Origin: Pollutibacter soli | GTDB lineage: Bacteria > Bacteroidota > Bacteroidia > Chitinophagales > Chitinophagaceae | Direction: 5' to 3' | DNA: 64,000 nucleotides | Assembly (NCBI GenBank): GCA_029269725.1 | Contig: JARJHS010000007.1 | Span: 124,001 to 188,000 of the forward strand | Shown: piece by piece, positions 18,119 to 28,253 of the stretch | How positions within the stretch are numbered: position 1 is the stretch's first letter | How the letters are laid out: the number at the start of each line of letters is the position of its first letter | Notes under the pieces: model-generated | What the model saw: only the letters and a program-made list of their open reading frames with translations | Told to the model about the DNA's origin: nothing | Database searches by the model: none | Program-made: the position numbers and the translations under genes

Positions 18119-19546
18119 TCAACCCGCATTTGTTTTTGATTCTGGTTTTTTCTGCAGTGGGAGTATAACTTTGAACTCTGTATGCCCGGGCGAAGATTTT
18201 ACTTTGATCTCGCCCTCATGTCTTTTCACAATACGATTCACGATATCGAGTCCGATCCCGGTTCCCTCACCTGTTTTTTTAGTAGTGAAGAATGGATCAA
18301 ATATTCTTGACAATATTTCTGCTGGAATTCCGGCGCCGGAATCGGAAATACAAACAGTTGCCGTTTTGTCATCGCAGGTAGTCTCCACCGTTAGCGTTCC
18401 GTTCTTGTCCATAGCAAAAACTGCGTTGTCGATGAGGTTGGTCCACACCTGGTTGAGTTCACCGACATAAGCGGGCACCTGGGGCATGTCGCAATTGAAA
18501 TGTTTTACAACTTCGATATTCTTTTCTCTTAGTTTAAAGCCCATCAGGGTCAATGTGTTTTCGAGGTCCTTATGTACATCTGTTAATTGAAGCTCGTTTG
18601 TTCGATCCATGTGAACATGGCTCTTTATCGCGCCAACCAGGTCAGAAATTCTTCCGGCAGCGTGATCCATATCACTGATCACTTTTTCTGAACTGATCAG
18701 GTTTTCAATCCAGGGAAGGACATGAAGAAAATGTTCCTTTCCCAGTTTCGCGTGAAGGGATTCCAGTTCTTCAATTTTAAAACCATACTCGGCGAATGTT
18801 TCTGCAATCTCACGTTTATTCAGCCCCTTATCAATCAGCCAATCATCGAGCTCGTCTTCATACATCATCCTTTTGGAAGTAGAAAGCCTGGGATTTACTT
18901 CTCCTGATTTTTCTTTCACCATAGTCCGGATCAGCCGAATATCTTCCCGCTCTATCCCACTGCCGATAAGTTCCTCAGTAAGTTCGTAGTTACGGTTGAG
19001 CCTCTCCGTGAGGTCAGCTGCAATGCCCTTGATCGCCGAAGAAGGATTGTTTAATTCATGTGCGATACCAGCTGCAAGTTTTCCGAGAGCGTCAACTTTT
19101 TCATGTTGCAGTTTGGTGGTAGCAAAGATCTTTGCCCGCTCGGTCATGTACCCGATCAGTTTCTGAATGAATGACGGGTTTAATGACTCCAGTTCATGAA
19201 AATGATCTTTATGAAGCCGTAGCAATCTCACTTTCCCCAAGGCATATGAAGTGCCCGGATAAGTTTTCATTCTCGAATAGGGAAGAAGTCCCCCGACACC
19301 GCCGGTGATATCATTGTTCTCAAACGTGATGTAATACACCTGCCGGCCATTTACATTCATATAGAAAGAAACTTTTCCTTCAAGGTTGATCCACATCACC
19401 TCAGAAGGAGAGCCAAATTTTCCGATGATGTCACCATCTTCATACTCCTCATATACGGAATGGTCAATGAGCCATTGCAAATGTTCATCCGGCAATTCGC
19501 TTACGGCGATATTATTTCTCAATTCATCAATGGTGACCTGTGCCAT
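18119..19546 (-). CDS. Cyclic-nucleotide-binding-domain histidine kinase (HK9)
   Basis: 475-residue soluble kinase with no signal peptide or membrane helix. Residues about 15-135 form a CRP-like cNMP-binding domain (FGSPSEVMWINLEGKVSFYM, then GGVGGLLPYSR). The usual phosphate-binding-cassette glutamate (GE) is not evident, so the ligand is uncertain. The transmitter has H163 in AAGIAHELNNPSSAIKG, an N-box around NLIDNAVFAM, G1 SDSGAGIP, FDPFFTTKKTG and GTGIGLDIV. This H-box differs from that of the other eight kinases, so it is a separate lineage. The gene ends 3 bases before the receiver-flavoprotein start, making them a likely kinase/regulator pair. Proximity to the cyclase gene at 19642 suggests a cAMP link, which is inference. 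Confidence 0.9.
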   Translation of the reverse strand: MAQVTIDELRNNIAVSELPDEHLQWLIDHSVYEEYEDGDIIGKFGSPSEVMWINLEGKVSFYMNVNGRQVYYITFENNDITGGVGGLLPYSRMKTYPGTSYALGKVRLLRLHKDHFHELESLNPSFIQKLIGYMTERAKIFATTKLQHEKVDALGKLAAGIAHELNNPSSAIKGIAADLTERLNRNYELTEELIGSGIEREDIRLIRTMVKEKSGEVNPRLSTSKRMMYEDELDDWLIDKGLNKREIAETFAEYGFKIEELESLHAKLGKEHFLHVLPWIENLISSEKVISDMDHAAGRISDLVGAIKSHVHMDRTNELQLTDVHKDLENTLTLMGFKLREKNIEVVKHFNCDMPQVPAYVGELNQVWTNLIDNAVFAMDKNGTLTVETTCDDKTATVCISDSGAGIPAEILSRIFDPFFTTKKTGEGTGIGLDIVNRIVKRHEGEIKVKSSPGHTEFKVILPLQKKPESKTNAG

Positions 19547-19641
19547 GAATTTCAGATTTCCCGAATTAAAGTGAAGTTTAGCAAGTTACACTTTCCGGTC
19601 GGTTCAGGCGGATTTTAAAACCAGCAATTGATCGTTCGTAA

Positions 19642-22600
19642 TTACCTGAGATGTTCAACAAAATACATATCGAGTAAACCTTTATTTTTTGCATCGATCT
19701 TTCCGCGGTAATTGCACTCGGTGTTCTCCCTTACCAGTTCGTAAGTGGCATTTGATATATTGATCTTTGCCGGCTCGGATTCCTGTTCCATTCTTGCTGC
19801 AATATTTACTGTATCGCCCCAGATATCGTACTGAAATTTTTTAAAGCCTACAACACCAGCGATTACGGGGCCTGTGTGTATTCCAATGCGCATTTCAAGC
19901 CATTCGGACTCCGGCAGGCCTTTATTCTGTTTCTGCAAAAAATCCTGCATCTGCATAGCAGCTTTGATCATATCCAGCGCGCCTTCGCCTGCATCGACAT
20001 TTAATCCCCCGATAGCTACATACGCATCACCGATGGTTTTGATTTTTTCAAGCCGGTTCTTAACCATCAGTTCATCGAAATAACTGAAATAATAATCGAT
20101 CTTGTTGATGAGTTCTTCCGGACTCAATCTTTCGGCAATCTTTGTGAATCCCTTGATGTCGGCAAACATCACCGTTATATTGTCGAGCTTCTGTGCAGTT
20201 GTCTTTCCGGTTCTTTTCAGTTCCTCAATTGAATCTTTTGGAAGCATGTTCTCCAGCATTTCATCTACTTTTCCTTTTTCAAGTTCGATGGCTTCCGTTC
20301 TTTCCAGTACCCTTGATTCCAGCTGTTGATACAACAATGCACTTTCCAGTGATACAGCAACCTGTGCAGAAATCACACTCAGGATATTTATCTTCTGCTC
20401 ATCAAACACATGCTGATGCTGGAAATTTTCAAGATATAAAACACCAAATATTTCACCCTGTTTGATGATGGGATATGCCATCAAAGATTTCGGCTGATGC
20501 GTTTCAAAATAAGAGGTGCGTGAATAGTCGGAGGACAATGCGGGATCGTTCACAATCAAAGGCTCGATCAATCGCACGACATAGCGAATGATACTCATCG
20601 GCAGCAAATCATTATCTGCAGGAAGATCTATTGTTTCAATTCCTTTAGATATGGAATACCTGGACTTGATTATGAGGTCGTTTCCGGACCTGACCAGCAA
20701 ATGCCCTGTATCCGCGCCACTGTACTGGATAATTGTCTTCATCAGTTGCTCAACGAGTCCGTCAATATCTTTCTCAATATTGATGGCGTGTGTCGCTTTA
20801 AGTAAGAGGTTCAGATCCATTCCCGTGAAAGCCGATTCTCTTATTTCTGTTTCTGTTGCGGCCTGTGAAATGCTCTGGTTAAAAAGATCAGGATTTTTCT
20901 GTTCGATGTCTTTCACTTTTGCAACAGCTCCCCATGCCATCCAATCTTTTCGCGCATGATCAAGATAGGCATAAGCAATATTCTTATTTCCCGATTTTAG
21001 TTGATGATATCCTGCAAGTTCATTGGCAAGCGCCTTGTAATTGATAAAGCGATATTGTTCTGCGCTCTCAATGGCTTTTTCAAAAAGACCCATGGCTTCG
21101 AAATCCCTTCCTGATACCCTTGCCAGTTCGGCAGATGCGATGAGGTATTGAGGCTCAAAATTCGCAGCGCAGTTTCTTGTCCAGGCCTTTAATTTCTGCA
21201 CATGTTTTCTTAGCTGTGATAGGGGATTGCCGCGGAAAGACAGTTTGTTCTCATAAGCGGATGCACAAATCAGCGCACCGTAAAAATGAAATTCGGCAAA
21301 CTCATACCGCTGCTGGATAAATGCCATATATTTTGATCCCTGCTGATAGCAATCACTCGCTTCCTGCCGGTAACCAAACAAATGTAACGTCAACATGTAC
21401 CCGATGCTGGCATCTGCAGCAACCGTGAATGAAGAGGATGCAATACTTTCCGCAATGAGCTGTTTTGGGTCAATTCCGGACGGATGAAGAATGTTGGTCT
21501 CGATACCCAACAAACATCGCACTGGAAAATGATAACCTTCAAGGAAATGACGTGTTTCGAGATCGCGCCGCTGATCCACCTGCCGCAGATAGTTTTCAAA
21601 AGATTCATTCACTTCTGCAAGCGGAAATCCGAGCGCAAATATTTTCTGGTGATAGATAAACACGGCATAGCCAGCAAATATCGGATCGCCGTTGGCGAAT
21701 GCGCCGTTTTCTATTTCAAGTATATTATCAATTTCCGGACGGACGGGTTCAGTCCAGTGATGAACAAAATTGTAATAAGATAAACGAACCTTCCATTTCA
21801 GAGCCGTGTAGCCCAGCTGGTTGTTCAATTGCAATGCGACATCGGCCAGCTTTTTGCCCATATGGTATTTTCCGAAAAGCTGGGAAACCAGCATACCGTA
21901 TCCTATATAACAGAATGAAGAAATTCCGTTATTTCCTTCGTTCAGTGAATTGAAAAACATCCGCATAAAATTCCAGGCAAACAGGTTCTGATCGTACTGA
22001 TACATAGTCGGTGCCATGGCTAAAAGAAATTCCTGCAGGCGGATCTTTTCAGCATCTTTCATCAATGGTCGCCCGAGCAAAAGTGGAATTTCGGACTCCT
22101 TCACTTTTATCCTCGCTGTCATCACATCTTTTAAAAGCAACGCCATCGTTGCCGCTTTGCCTGAAGGCATGTGGATATCAAAAAGTCGATAACCGATTCT
22201 ACCTGCGTCGATTGCTTCTTTTTTCCGGTCCTGGATATTGTAGAGATATACTTTTATAAACAGCGTGTTCAGCTTGTCGATGCGTGTGCGACAAACCTTG
22301 TATAAATCATCGAGGTCTTTTTCCGCTACTTCATATTTGCCGGTCAGGTACCTGCATTCTGCCTGTTGCAGTTGCACATCAAAACATTTTTCGTAGTCGT
22401 TATCGAAGCTGAGGTGCTGCCGCGCAACATCAAAATAGCGGATGGCTGCTTCATATGCGGATGCATTCCTGGCTTTGATGCCGGCCAGGTGATTGTATTT
22501 TACAAGTAATTGTTTCTCTTCCGGAGAGTTCACTAAACTGGCTGCAACATTAAAATGATTCGCAAGCTGGAAAATTTCCTCATCTGTTTCATTTTCCCGG

Positions 22601-24792
22601 ATGCGTGCAATTTTGATCCTTGCAGCAGCGAGGTTCAACGCGGCCAGGTCTTTTTCACCCACAAGAACAAGCACAGCCTGCCGGATACGATCGTGTGAAA
22701 AACGAAAACGCGTATTACCCAGGGCTTCAAGATCTTTCTCCCCGATATCCCTGATCGTTCTGAAAAACGCATCCAGGTTTTCATCGAGGGAAATGATATA
22801 ACCCATGTTGACCGCTGCTGAAAGTTCCAGCGCTACTTCGTTTTGTTTTTTCTCAGCGATTTGTGCAAGTGTTTTCAGATCGAAAACATCCCCCAGGGCT
22901 GACGCGATTCGCAGAAGTGATTTTAATCCATAGTCCAGATTTTCCATTTTATCAACCAGGAAATCAACTACGTTTGCGCTGATTCCCATATCCTGGAAAA
23001 TCTTTTCATCCCAGACCCAGGCACCTTCATCGTTCCGGATAAGTAATTTATCCTCGAAAAGTGACGTTAGCAGCTGAATTGTAAAAAAAGTATTGCCCCC
23101 TGTTTTTAAAAACATTTTCTCGCCAAATTCTTCGGCTTTATCCAAAGGAAAATGGAGTGTTTCCCTGATGAGTGTGGTGGTGTCATTTTTATCCAGCTCG
23201 GGAATACGAATAGATTCATATCTGATCCACTGTTCCTGCCGCTTCAGCGATTGCATTAATGGATGTGTAGGTTCAACTTCATTATCACGAAAAGCGCCGA
23301 TAAAAAGGAAGTTTTTTATAGTGTCATCCATCAGAATCAATTCGATCAATTGGATGGATGCGATGTCCGCCCATTGCAGATCATCAAGAAAAAGTATAAG
23401 TGAATGATCGCCGCTGGTGAAGCAAGTGATGAAACGGATAAATGTCTGTTGAAATCTTTTCTGTGCTTCCTCCGGTGGCAATGGATTCAACGCTTCCTGT
23501 GTTCCAATGAGTAGCTCGAGTTCGGGAATAACTTCTGTAATAATCCCGCCGTTGTTATTTAATCCCGAGAGTAACCGGCTTTTCCAATACACGAGATCTT
23601 CATCCGGTTCAAGATTCAGCTTTCTTATCAATTCGCGCATGGCGATGAGTAAAGCGCTGTAGGGAATATGGCGCTGCATCGTATCAAACTTTGCACGAAC
23701 CATGGGCACACGTTCAGAAACTTTTGAGCGATAGAATTCCTGTACAATTCTCGTTTTTCCTACACCCGAATATCCACTGATATATACTACCTGCTTGTTT
23801 CCGATGATTGCTTTTTTATATAATTGCTCAAGCGTATTTAGTTCACCCGCGCGACCAATAAGCCTTGAAGTAGGAATGATCTTGGTGATCTTATCCTTGG
23901 TGCCGAGCTTGATTTTTTCATTTCGTGAAATGGCATCGGACGCAAGACCGAGATCATTCAATAATCCCTCGCAGCTCTGGTAACGATCCTCGGGGTTTTT
24001 TGAAATCAGTTTAAGCACTATATCGTTCAGCACATACGGAATATCTTTTTTAATGGATATCGGCTCTTTCGCAGGAACAGCTAAATGCGCATGAATTATT
24101 TCCACCGGATCGGTAAATGAAAATGGTGGAATTCCTGTAAGCAATTCATAAAAGATAATTCCCAATGCATACAGATCCGCACGCTGATCGGTTTGCTGCG
24201 CTATCCTCCCGGTTTGTTCCGGACTGATGTATTGCAGTTCAAGAAAATCTGTTTTCTGGTGAACAAGATTTCTTTCCTTCTTGAAAATCCTTGTCGCTTT
24301 CCTCAGATCACCAAGCTTGCAGGCGAGATTATCAGCATCGAGTAAAATGTTCTCCGGGTTGAGATTTTTTATAATCCAGCCTCGTGCATGAAATTCACCA
24401 ATCAAAGTCGCAATATTTTTTGCAATCAGTATAAAGTCTGCCGGTAAAAGACGTTTGTGTTGCTGCAGAAAAAACCTGAGAGAAATCGCGGGGAAATGTT
24501 TGTACAGGACACTGGCCTGAACACCCTGTTCGAAAAATTCAATCGGTTCGAGCAAAATCTCCAGCTTCAGTTCTTTTGCCAGTTCAATACTGCTTCTCAA
24601 GCCTGCCATTTGCTGTCCATCCAGCCGGAAGAATTTTTTTAGCAGATAAGGTGTGCCGGCGGTTTTATGTTTTACTGCATGTAACTGGTAATAGTTCGTT
24701 CGAACCAGTTCAGCTGTATCGATATATTCGTCTGGTCTGCTCAAAGAAGTTGAATTATTTGTCTTTCTCTCCGGGGATCTCGAAACTGACAC
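19642..24792 (-). CDS. Kinase-like/AAA ATPase/GAF/adenylate cyclase giant protein
   Basis: 1716 residues, soluble. Residues about 30-275 have a Ser/Thr protein kinase fold, but the catalytic loop reads IKNLNPEN: the HRD aspartate is N143, while the metal-binding DFG-like site is D162-L-R. Residues about 310-600 are an AAA_16-type ATPase (Walker A GYSGVGKT 340-347, Walker B LILFLDDLQWAD). A long helical TPR-like region follows, then a GAF domain (about 1310-1490), a coiled coil, and a class III cyclase (about 1520-1716) with metal aspartates D1545 and D1589 and the adenylate-type pair K1585 and D1656. It should make cAMP. The start is GTG at 24792, overlapping the upstream gene by 38 bases; a TTG at 24744 is an alternative. 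The architecture resembles the large multidomain sensor kinases of cyanobacteria and myxobacteria. Confidence 0.88.
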   Translation of the reverse strand: MSVSRSPERKTNNSTSLSRPDEYIDTAELVRTNYYQLHAVKHKTAGTPYLLKKFFRLDGQQMAGLRSSIELAKELKLEILLEPIEFFEQGVQASVLYKHFPAISLRFFLQQHKRLLPADFILIAKNIATLIGEFHARGWIIKNLNPENILLDADNLACKLGDLRKATRIFKKERNLVHQKTDFLELQYISPEQTGRIAQQTDQRADLYALGIIFYELLTGIPPFSFTDPVEIIHAHLAVPAKEPISIKKDIPYVLNDIVLKLISKNPEDRYQSCEGLLNDLGLASDAISRNEKIKLGTKDKITKIIPTSRLIGRAGELNTLEQLYKKAIIGNKQVVYISGYSGVGKTRIVQEFYRSKVSERVPMVRAKFDTMQRHIPYSALLIAMRELIRKLNLEPDEDLVYWKSRLLSGLNNNGGIITEVIPELELLIGTQEALNPLPPEEAQKRFQQTFIRFITCFTSGDHSLILFLDDLQWADIASIQLIELILMDDTIKNFLFIGAFRDNEVEPTHPLMQSLKRQEQWIRYESIRIPELDKNDTTTLIRETLHFPLDKAEEFGEKMFLKTGGNTFFTIQLLTSLFEDKLLIRNDEGAWVWDEKIFQDMGISANVVDFLVDKMENLDYGLKSLLRIASALGDVFDLKTLAQIAEKKQNEVALELSAAVNMGYIISLDENLDAFFRTIRDIGEKDLEALGNTRFRFSHDRIRQAVLVLVGEKDLAALNLAAARIKIARIRENETDEEIFQLANHFNVAASLVNSPEEKQLLVKYNHLAGIKARNASAYEAAIRYFDVARQHLSFDNDYEKCFDVQLQQAECRYLTGKYEVAEKDLDDLYKVCRTRIDKLNTLFIKVYLYNIQDRKKEAIDAGRIGYRLFDIHMPSGKAATMALLLKDVMTARIKVKESEIPLLLGRPLMKDAEKIRLQEFLLAMAPTMYQYDQNLFAWNFMRMFFNSLNEGNNGISSFCYIGYGMLVSQLFGKYHMGKKLADVALQLNNQLGYTALKWKVRLSYYNFVHHWTEPVRPEIDNILEIENGAFANGDPIFAGYAVFIYHQKIFALGFPLAEVNESFENYLRQVDQRRDLETRHFLEGYHFPVRCLLGIETNILHPSGIDPKQLIAESIASSSFTVAADASIGYMLTLHLFGYRQEASDCYQQGSKYMAFIQQRYEFAEFHFYGALICASAYENKLSFRGNPLSQLRKHVQKLKAWTRNCAANFEPQYLIASAELARVSGRDFEAMGLFEKAIESAEQYRFINYKALANELAGYHQLKSGNKNIAYAYLDHARKDWMAWGAVAKVKDIEQKNPDLFNQSISQAATETEIRESAFTGMDLNLLLKATHAINIEKDIDGLVEQLMKTIIQYSGADTGHLLVRSGNDLIIKSRYSISKGIETIDLPADNDLLPMSIIRYVVRLIEPLIVNDPALSSDYSRTSYFETHQPKSLMAYPIIKQGEIFGVLYLENFQHQHVFDEQKINILSVISAQVAVSLESALLYQQLESRVLERTEAIELEKGKVDEMLENMLPKDSIEELKRTGKTTAQKLDNITVMFADIKGFTKIAERLSPEELINKIDYYFSYFDELMVKNRLEKIKTIGDAYVAIGGLNVDAGEGALDMIKAAMQMQDFLQKQNKGLPESEWLEMRIGIHTGPVIAGVVGFKKFQYDIWGDTVNIAARMEQESEPAKINISNATYELVRENTECNYRGKIDAKNKGLLDMYFVEHLR

Positions 24793-26875
24793 CTGTCACG
24801 GCTCTCGCGGTCTGAAGTCCGCTCATTACTGTCGCTTCAATACAACCGGCATTAAATCCATTGTCGATCCAGTCTCCCGTAATATAAAGGTTTGAAAAAT
24901 CTGTTTTATCGGTTTTAATCCGGTATTGTGAGCTATTGGTAAACGACATTACATAGAGTTCGGTCGGATCAATATTAGCCCTGAAAAACTGTGCATTAAA
25001 ACGCGCCTGACCGCTACCGTTATTCAGATCGGTTAACTGATTGAAATCGAACCCCGATCCTGCTGGATTTATTCCGGGCCAGATATGCGGGCTCAGGTTC
25101 TGTACATAATCCAATGCATAATTTTGTGCGACGGATGTTTGCTGGGCAGGGAAATCTGCATTGGAGAAATTTCCCGTCTGTGCATTTTTCAAAATCTGGC
25201 TCGCATATATCGCGGGCGTCGGTCCGCAGAAATAGGCAATATTCTGAGGAGTATATCCAGCCGGCCAGCTTTCCCTGACGATGAGATCGCTCATATCCGC
25301 CCAGGTATCATATGGCTCTTCATAAGAGCCCAGGAGAGCAAGTCCATCGCTGATATAGGGCCATCCCATTTGCTGAATGGAAGATTTCAGCCAGAGTTGA
25401 TATGCAATAGTTGGAATCGGGATAACATTATTAACCATATTCGCCCAGGCCGTGCTTACATTGAGTTCCGATGCTATGGCCGGGAATGCACCAATGGAAA
25501 TCCCCAGGATCACTTCATCAAAATCAACTCCCCAGGTAAGCGTTTGTGTTAATGGCGCCTTCCATGTTGAATAATAAGATTCAAGATTGACCTGCTGATT
25601 CTTTAATGCATCACCCTGCACCAGCTGATTGTAATCAGGCGCAGAAGGCCAGCTGGGAAGATTATTTACATTGACCAGGGGATTGTAAGGCTTGTTCGGA
25701 TCTTTTAATGTCGCCTGTATATCGATAGCAATTTTCGCAATGCTTTTATTGTCTGAAGTCAATCCAATATTGGTCACCTTACTGAAGAACTGAAATTTAA
25801 CTCCACGCGCCATTAGCACCTGGTACATCGGTGCGAATATAACATCGCCCATACCTGCCATCATCCTGTAATACACATGACCTTTAAATGTCAATGCCAT
25901 CCGGAGTAGTCCGCGGAGTGCCGTACCCGCTTCGAAAGTATACTGTTGTTTTCCACCGAATACCAATCCGTATACTGCCTGAACGACGGCGGAATCCAGG
26001 GTGATCTGAGCAGCATCATGTTTAGCGAGCCAATCTCGATAGTCGATATTATTGATCACATCAAAACCTTTATCAATAACTCCATCTTCCACCATTCCTG
26101 CGATTGTAACAGCGGCGAGGTCAGAAATGATAAAGTCGCGGCGTAACCAGCTGTCATCATTCATCAGCCCTGCGGTGATATGCAACATCCATGCTTTAAA
26201 ATGTTTCATCAGTTCGCCGACAAGGCTGTGCTGACCGGCACGGGCGGCTACTGATGCAGCCCGTATCAGCAATGAACCTGCATCTATTAGTAAATCTTCT
26301 TCCACACGCAACAAAGGACTGACTATTCTTTTGATCAGGCTCATGTGTTCTGTCTGCGCGTGTGCGTTGATGTTACCCTGCACCGCCACAGATTTTCTTT
26401 GCAGAAAGTGATCGTGGTGTTCTTTTAACCGATCGAGCAACCGGTACATATACTCCTCTACAGTCGGATGCGGAACACCATACCCGGGAGTTAAACTATT
26501 GGGCTCGATGGTAATCGGCCAGTGTTCCCATTTGCCATCAATGTCTTCTTCAAGACATATCATATTATAACCAGTAAAAGCTTCTTCCCAGGTAGCCAGG
26601 GGTGTTCCTGGTTGCCGGTTGTTGTCCTTGTAGCATTGCTGGATCAGGTTGAACGCATTATCATAGAATCCAAACCAGAGATGGAGGCCATGTTCTTCAA
26701 TTCGCTGACCAACCTCTCCGTTTCGGCCGCTGGCTCCTTTTCCGCCGAGTCGCCAACCCAATTGATAAACCGTTATGTCGTATTTATCCTGCCAGTTTTG
26801 CTCAGAAGTGATCTTATAAACGCATGTCAGGGAGCCCATTCCTCCACCGAGGACGGCCAATTTCTTTTGGGACAT
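24755..26875 (-). CDS. FAD-dependent oxidoreductase, amine oxidase/phytoene desaturase type
   Basis: 706 residues. The N-terminal dinucleotide fold is KLAVLGGGMGSLTC, followed by the second GG motif WRLGGKGASGRN. The C-terminus has the family flavin motif (LYITGDWIDNGFNAGCIEA) and a final helix LQTARAV. About 250 extra residues of helical insertion make it longer than typical desaturases (about 500). The substrate is unknown: members act on amines, carotenoids or hydroxylated terpenes. It starts 2 bases after the stop of the acetoacetate-decarboxylase-like gene and its 3' end overlaps the giant cyclase gene, so the three may share a transcript. Whether it has any role in signalling is unclear. 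Confidence 0.8.
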   Translation of the reverse strand: MSQKKLAVLGGGMGSLTCVYKITSEQNWQDKYDITVYQLGWRLGGKGASGRNGEVGQRIEEHGLHLWFGFYDNAFNLIQQCYKDNNRQPGTPLATWEEAFTGYNMICLEEDIDGKWEHWPITIEPNSLTPGYGVPHPTVEEYMYRLLDRLKEHHDHFLQRKSVAVQGNINAHAQTEHMSLIKRIVSPLLRVEEDLLIDAGSLLIRAASVAARAGQHSLVGELMKHFKAWMLHITAGLMNDDSWLRRDFIISDLAAVTIAGMVEDGVIDKGFDVINNIDYRDWLAKHDAAQITLDSAVVQAVYGLVFGGKQQYTFEAGTALRGLLRMALTFKGHVYYRMMAGMGDVIFAPMYQVLMARGVKFQFFSKVTNIGLTSDNKSIAKIAIDIQATLKDPNKPYNPLVNVNNLPSWPSAPDYNQLVQGDALKNQQVNLESYYSTWKAPLTQTLTWGVDFDEVILGISIGAFPAIASELNVSTAWANMVNNVIPIPTIAYQLWLKSSIQQMGWPYISDGLALLGSYEEPYDTWADMSDLIVRESWPAGYTPQNIAYFCGPTPAIYASQILKNAQTGNFSNADFPAQQTSVAQNYALDYVQNLSPHIWPGINPAGSGFDFNQLTDLNNGSGQARFNAQFFRANIDPTELYVMSFTNSSQYRIKTDKTDFSNLYITGDWIDNGFNAGCIEATVMSGLQTARAVTGVSFEIPGEKDK

Positions 26876-26877
26876 TT

Positions 26878-27678
26878 TTATGTTTTAATGAACTTGATAT
26901 AAGTAAGGGTCCAGTTATAATTCATAGCGAAACAACCCATAGGTATTTTTTCAATGCTGGGTACCTCCGATTCTCCCGGCGGAAGAAAAGGACAGGATTG
27001 ATTATTGAGCTGCATGGAAACAGGTGTGATCATCAGGTTTTCATATTCAACTGTATAGACAGAACTTACATAGCCGTAGTTGCCATATTCGATTACGGGA
27101 AGCCGTAAGATGGGGATGATCGCATTGAAATTAGCTATACTGTTATCTATCACGGGAATACCCCTGGTTGTAAAAGTGGCCGAAAACAAAGGTGCTCCGG
27201 ACAATTCATGTTCTACATTAAACGTAGTCGGGGAGATATCAAATCTTGCCATCTCCTTATTGAATTCCCAGAACAGTCGGCCGCCGATAACAGCAAGTAT
27301 ACTATCCAGGTACAGTACCGGCAGAAAACAGTAAGGTCCCTGGTCATTCAATGAATTATCCCTGAACTGTACATAAGGCAGCATTACTATAAATTCATTG
27401 TAATGCAGGTTTAATTGCAGATGATATTCCGCAGCAATCCGCGACAGGTTATCATTGGAATGCAGCCAGGTATCATTGAACATCAGCAACAAGGGATGAT
27501 AGCCATCAGGTGTATACGTTTGAGGAGCTAGTTCAAGATCGGGGGGAAGCAGGCTTTGGGCAAACGAATCCGGCACAATAGTAAATGCGAAACGACTGTC
27601 GCAATTGCCATAAAGAGGATCTTTTCCCGGAATTCCCGTTGTATTTATTTTTGGCTGATCAACCTGATGCTGGAACAT
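26878..27678 (-). CDS. Acetoacetate-decarboxylase-like protein
   Basis: 266 residues without signal peptide. The central part fits the acetoacetate decarboxylase fold: YNEFIVMLPYVQF, then YCFLPVLYLDSILAVIGGR followed by a WEFNKEMARF turn, where the family usually has a Pro-Lys-Lys turn carrying the Schiff-base lysine. Here the turn reads Asn-Lys-Glu, so one lysine is kept and its neighbour is acidic; classical decarboxylase activity is therefore doubtful. It is tightly coupled (2 bases) to the flavoprotein gene downstream, suggesting one pathway. Family assignment rests on motif shape only and should be read as moderate. Confidence 0.55.
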   Translation of the reverse strand: MFQHQVDQPKINTTGIPGKDPLYGNCDSRFAFTIVPDSFAQSLLPPDLELAPQTYTPDGYHPLLLMFNDTWLHSNDNLSRIAAEYHLQLNLHYNEFIVMLPYVQFRDNSLNDQGPYCFLPVLYLDSILAVIGGRLFWEFNKEMARFDISPTTFNVEHELSGAPLFSATFTTRGIPVIDNSIANFNAIIPILRLPVIEYGNYGYVSSVYTVEYENLMITPVSMQLNNQSCPFLPPGESEVPSIEKIPMGCFAMNYNWTLTYIKFIKT

Positions 27679-28253
27679 ATGATTGCATTATTTATTGAGT
27701 GTTGTATTTCTGTGGAGGGTACGCAGAAATCCTTTCAGGCTAATGAAAACATTGCCATTAGTGGATCATGTTCAGAAGAGGCAGGATGATGACAGGCTTT
27801 CCGAAAAGGAGGGATATTTATCAGAAATTTAGAGTTTTAATACCAGATTTTCAGGATTGACTTTGAAATATTTAATGATGAAACTCAAACTTTCCATTCA
27901 GCCTGATACCAGGCCTGGCTGGAACACGGATGTTACAGGCGTATCATTGGACGTGAAAATGTAAAGACTGGAGGATTGGTTTTCCGCTGACCTTTAATTA
28001 AAACATTATACCCAGCTGAGAGGGAAACATCTTTCAGTGTTATTTTCTGTACCTCGTGCCACGACGGGCAGGTAACAGGTTTCGGTTAATCGCAGTGTAT
28101 GTCATAATAACCACTGGGTATACTATAGAATTGATTTTGTTTCCGAAGAAAATACGGGCATAAATTTCAAGGTAGCCGTAACTGTTAGTAAAAAAGGTTG
28201 AGGCAACAGCCATGTATAGCCTGCAACTTCAACTTTTTAGAAAAAGAAGATGA
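27679..28253. other. Gene-free intergenic stretch
   Basis: 575 bases between two - strand genes with frequent stops in all frames and no convincing protein. It contains the word CCTGGCTGGAACA (27914-27926) followed by GTATCATTGG (27941-27950), also found near 11178. It may be decayed sequence. No clear promoter element was identified for the gene ending at 26878. Confidence 0.5.
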
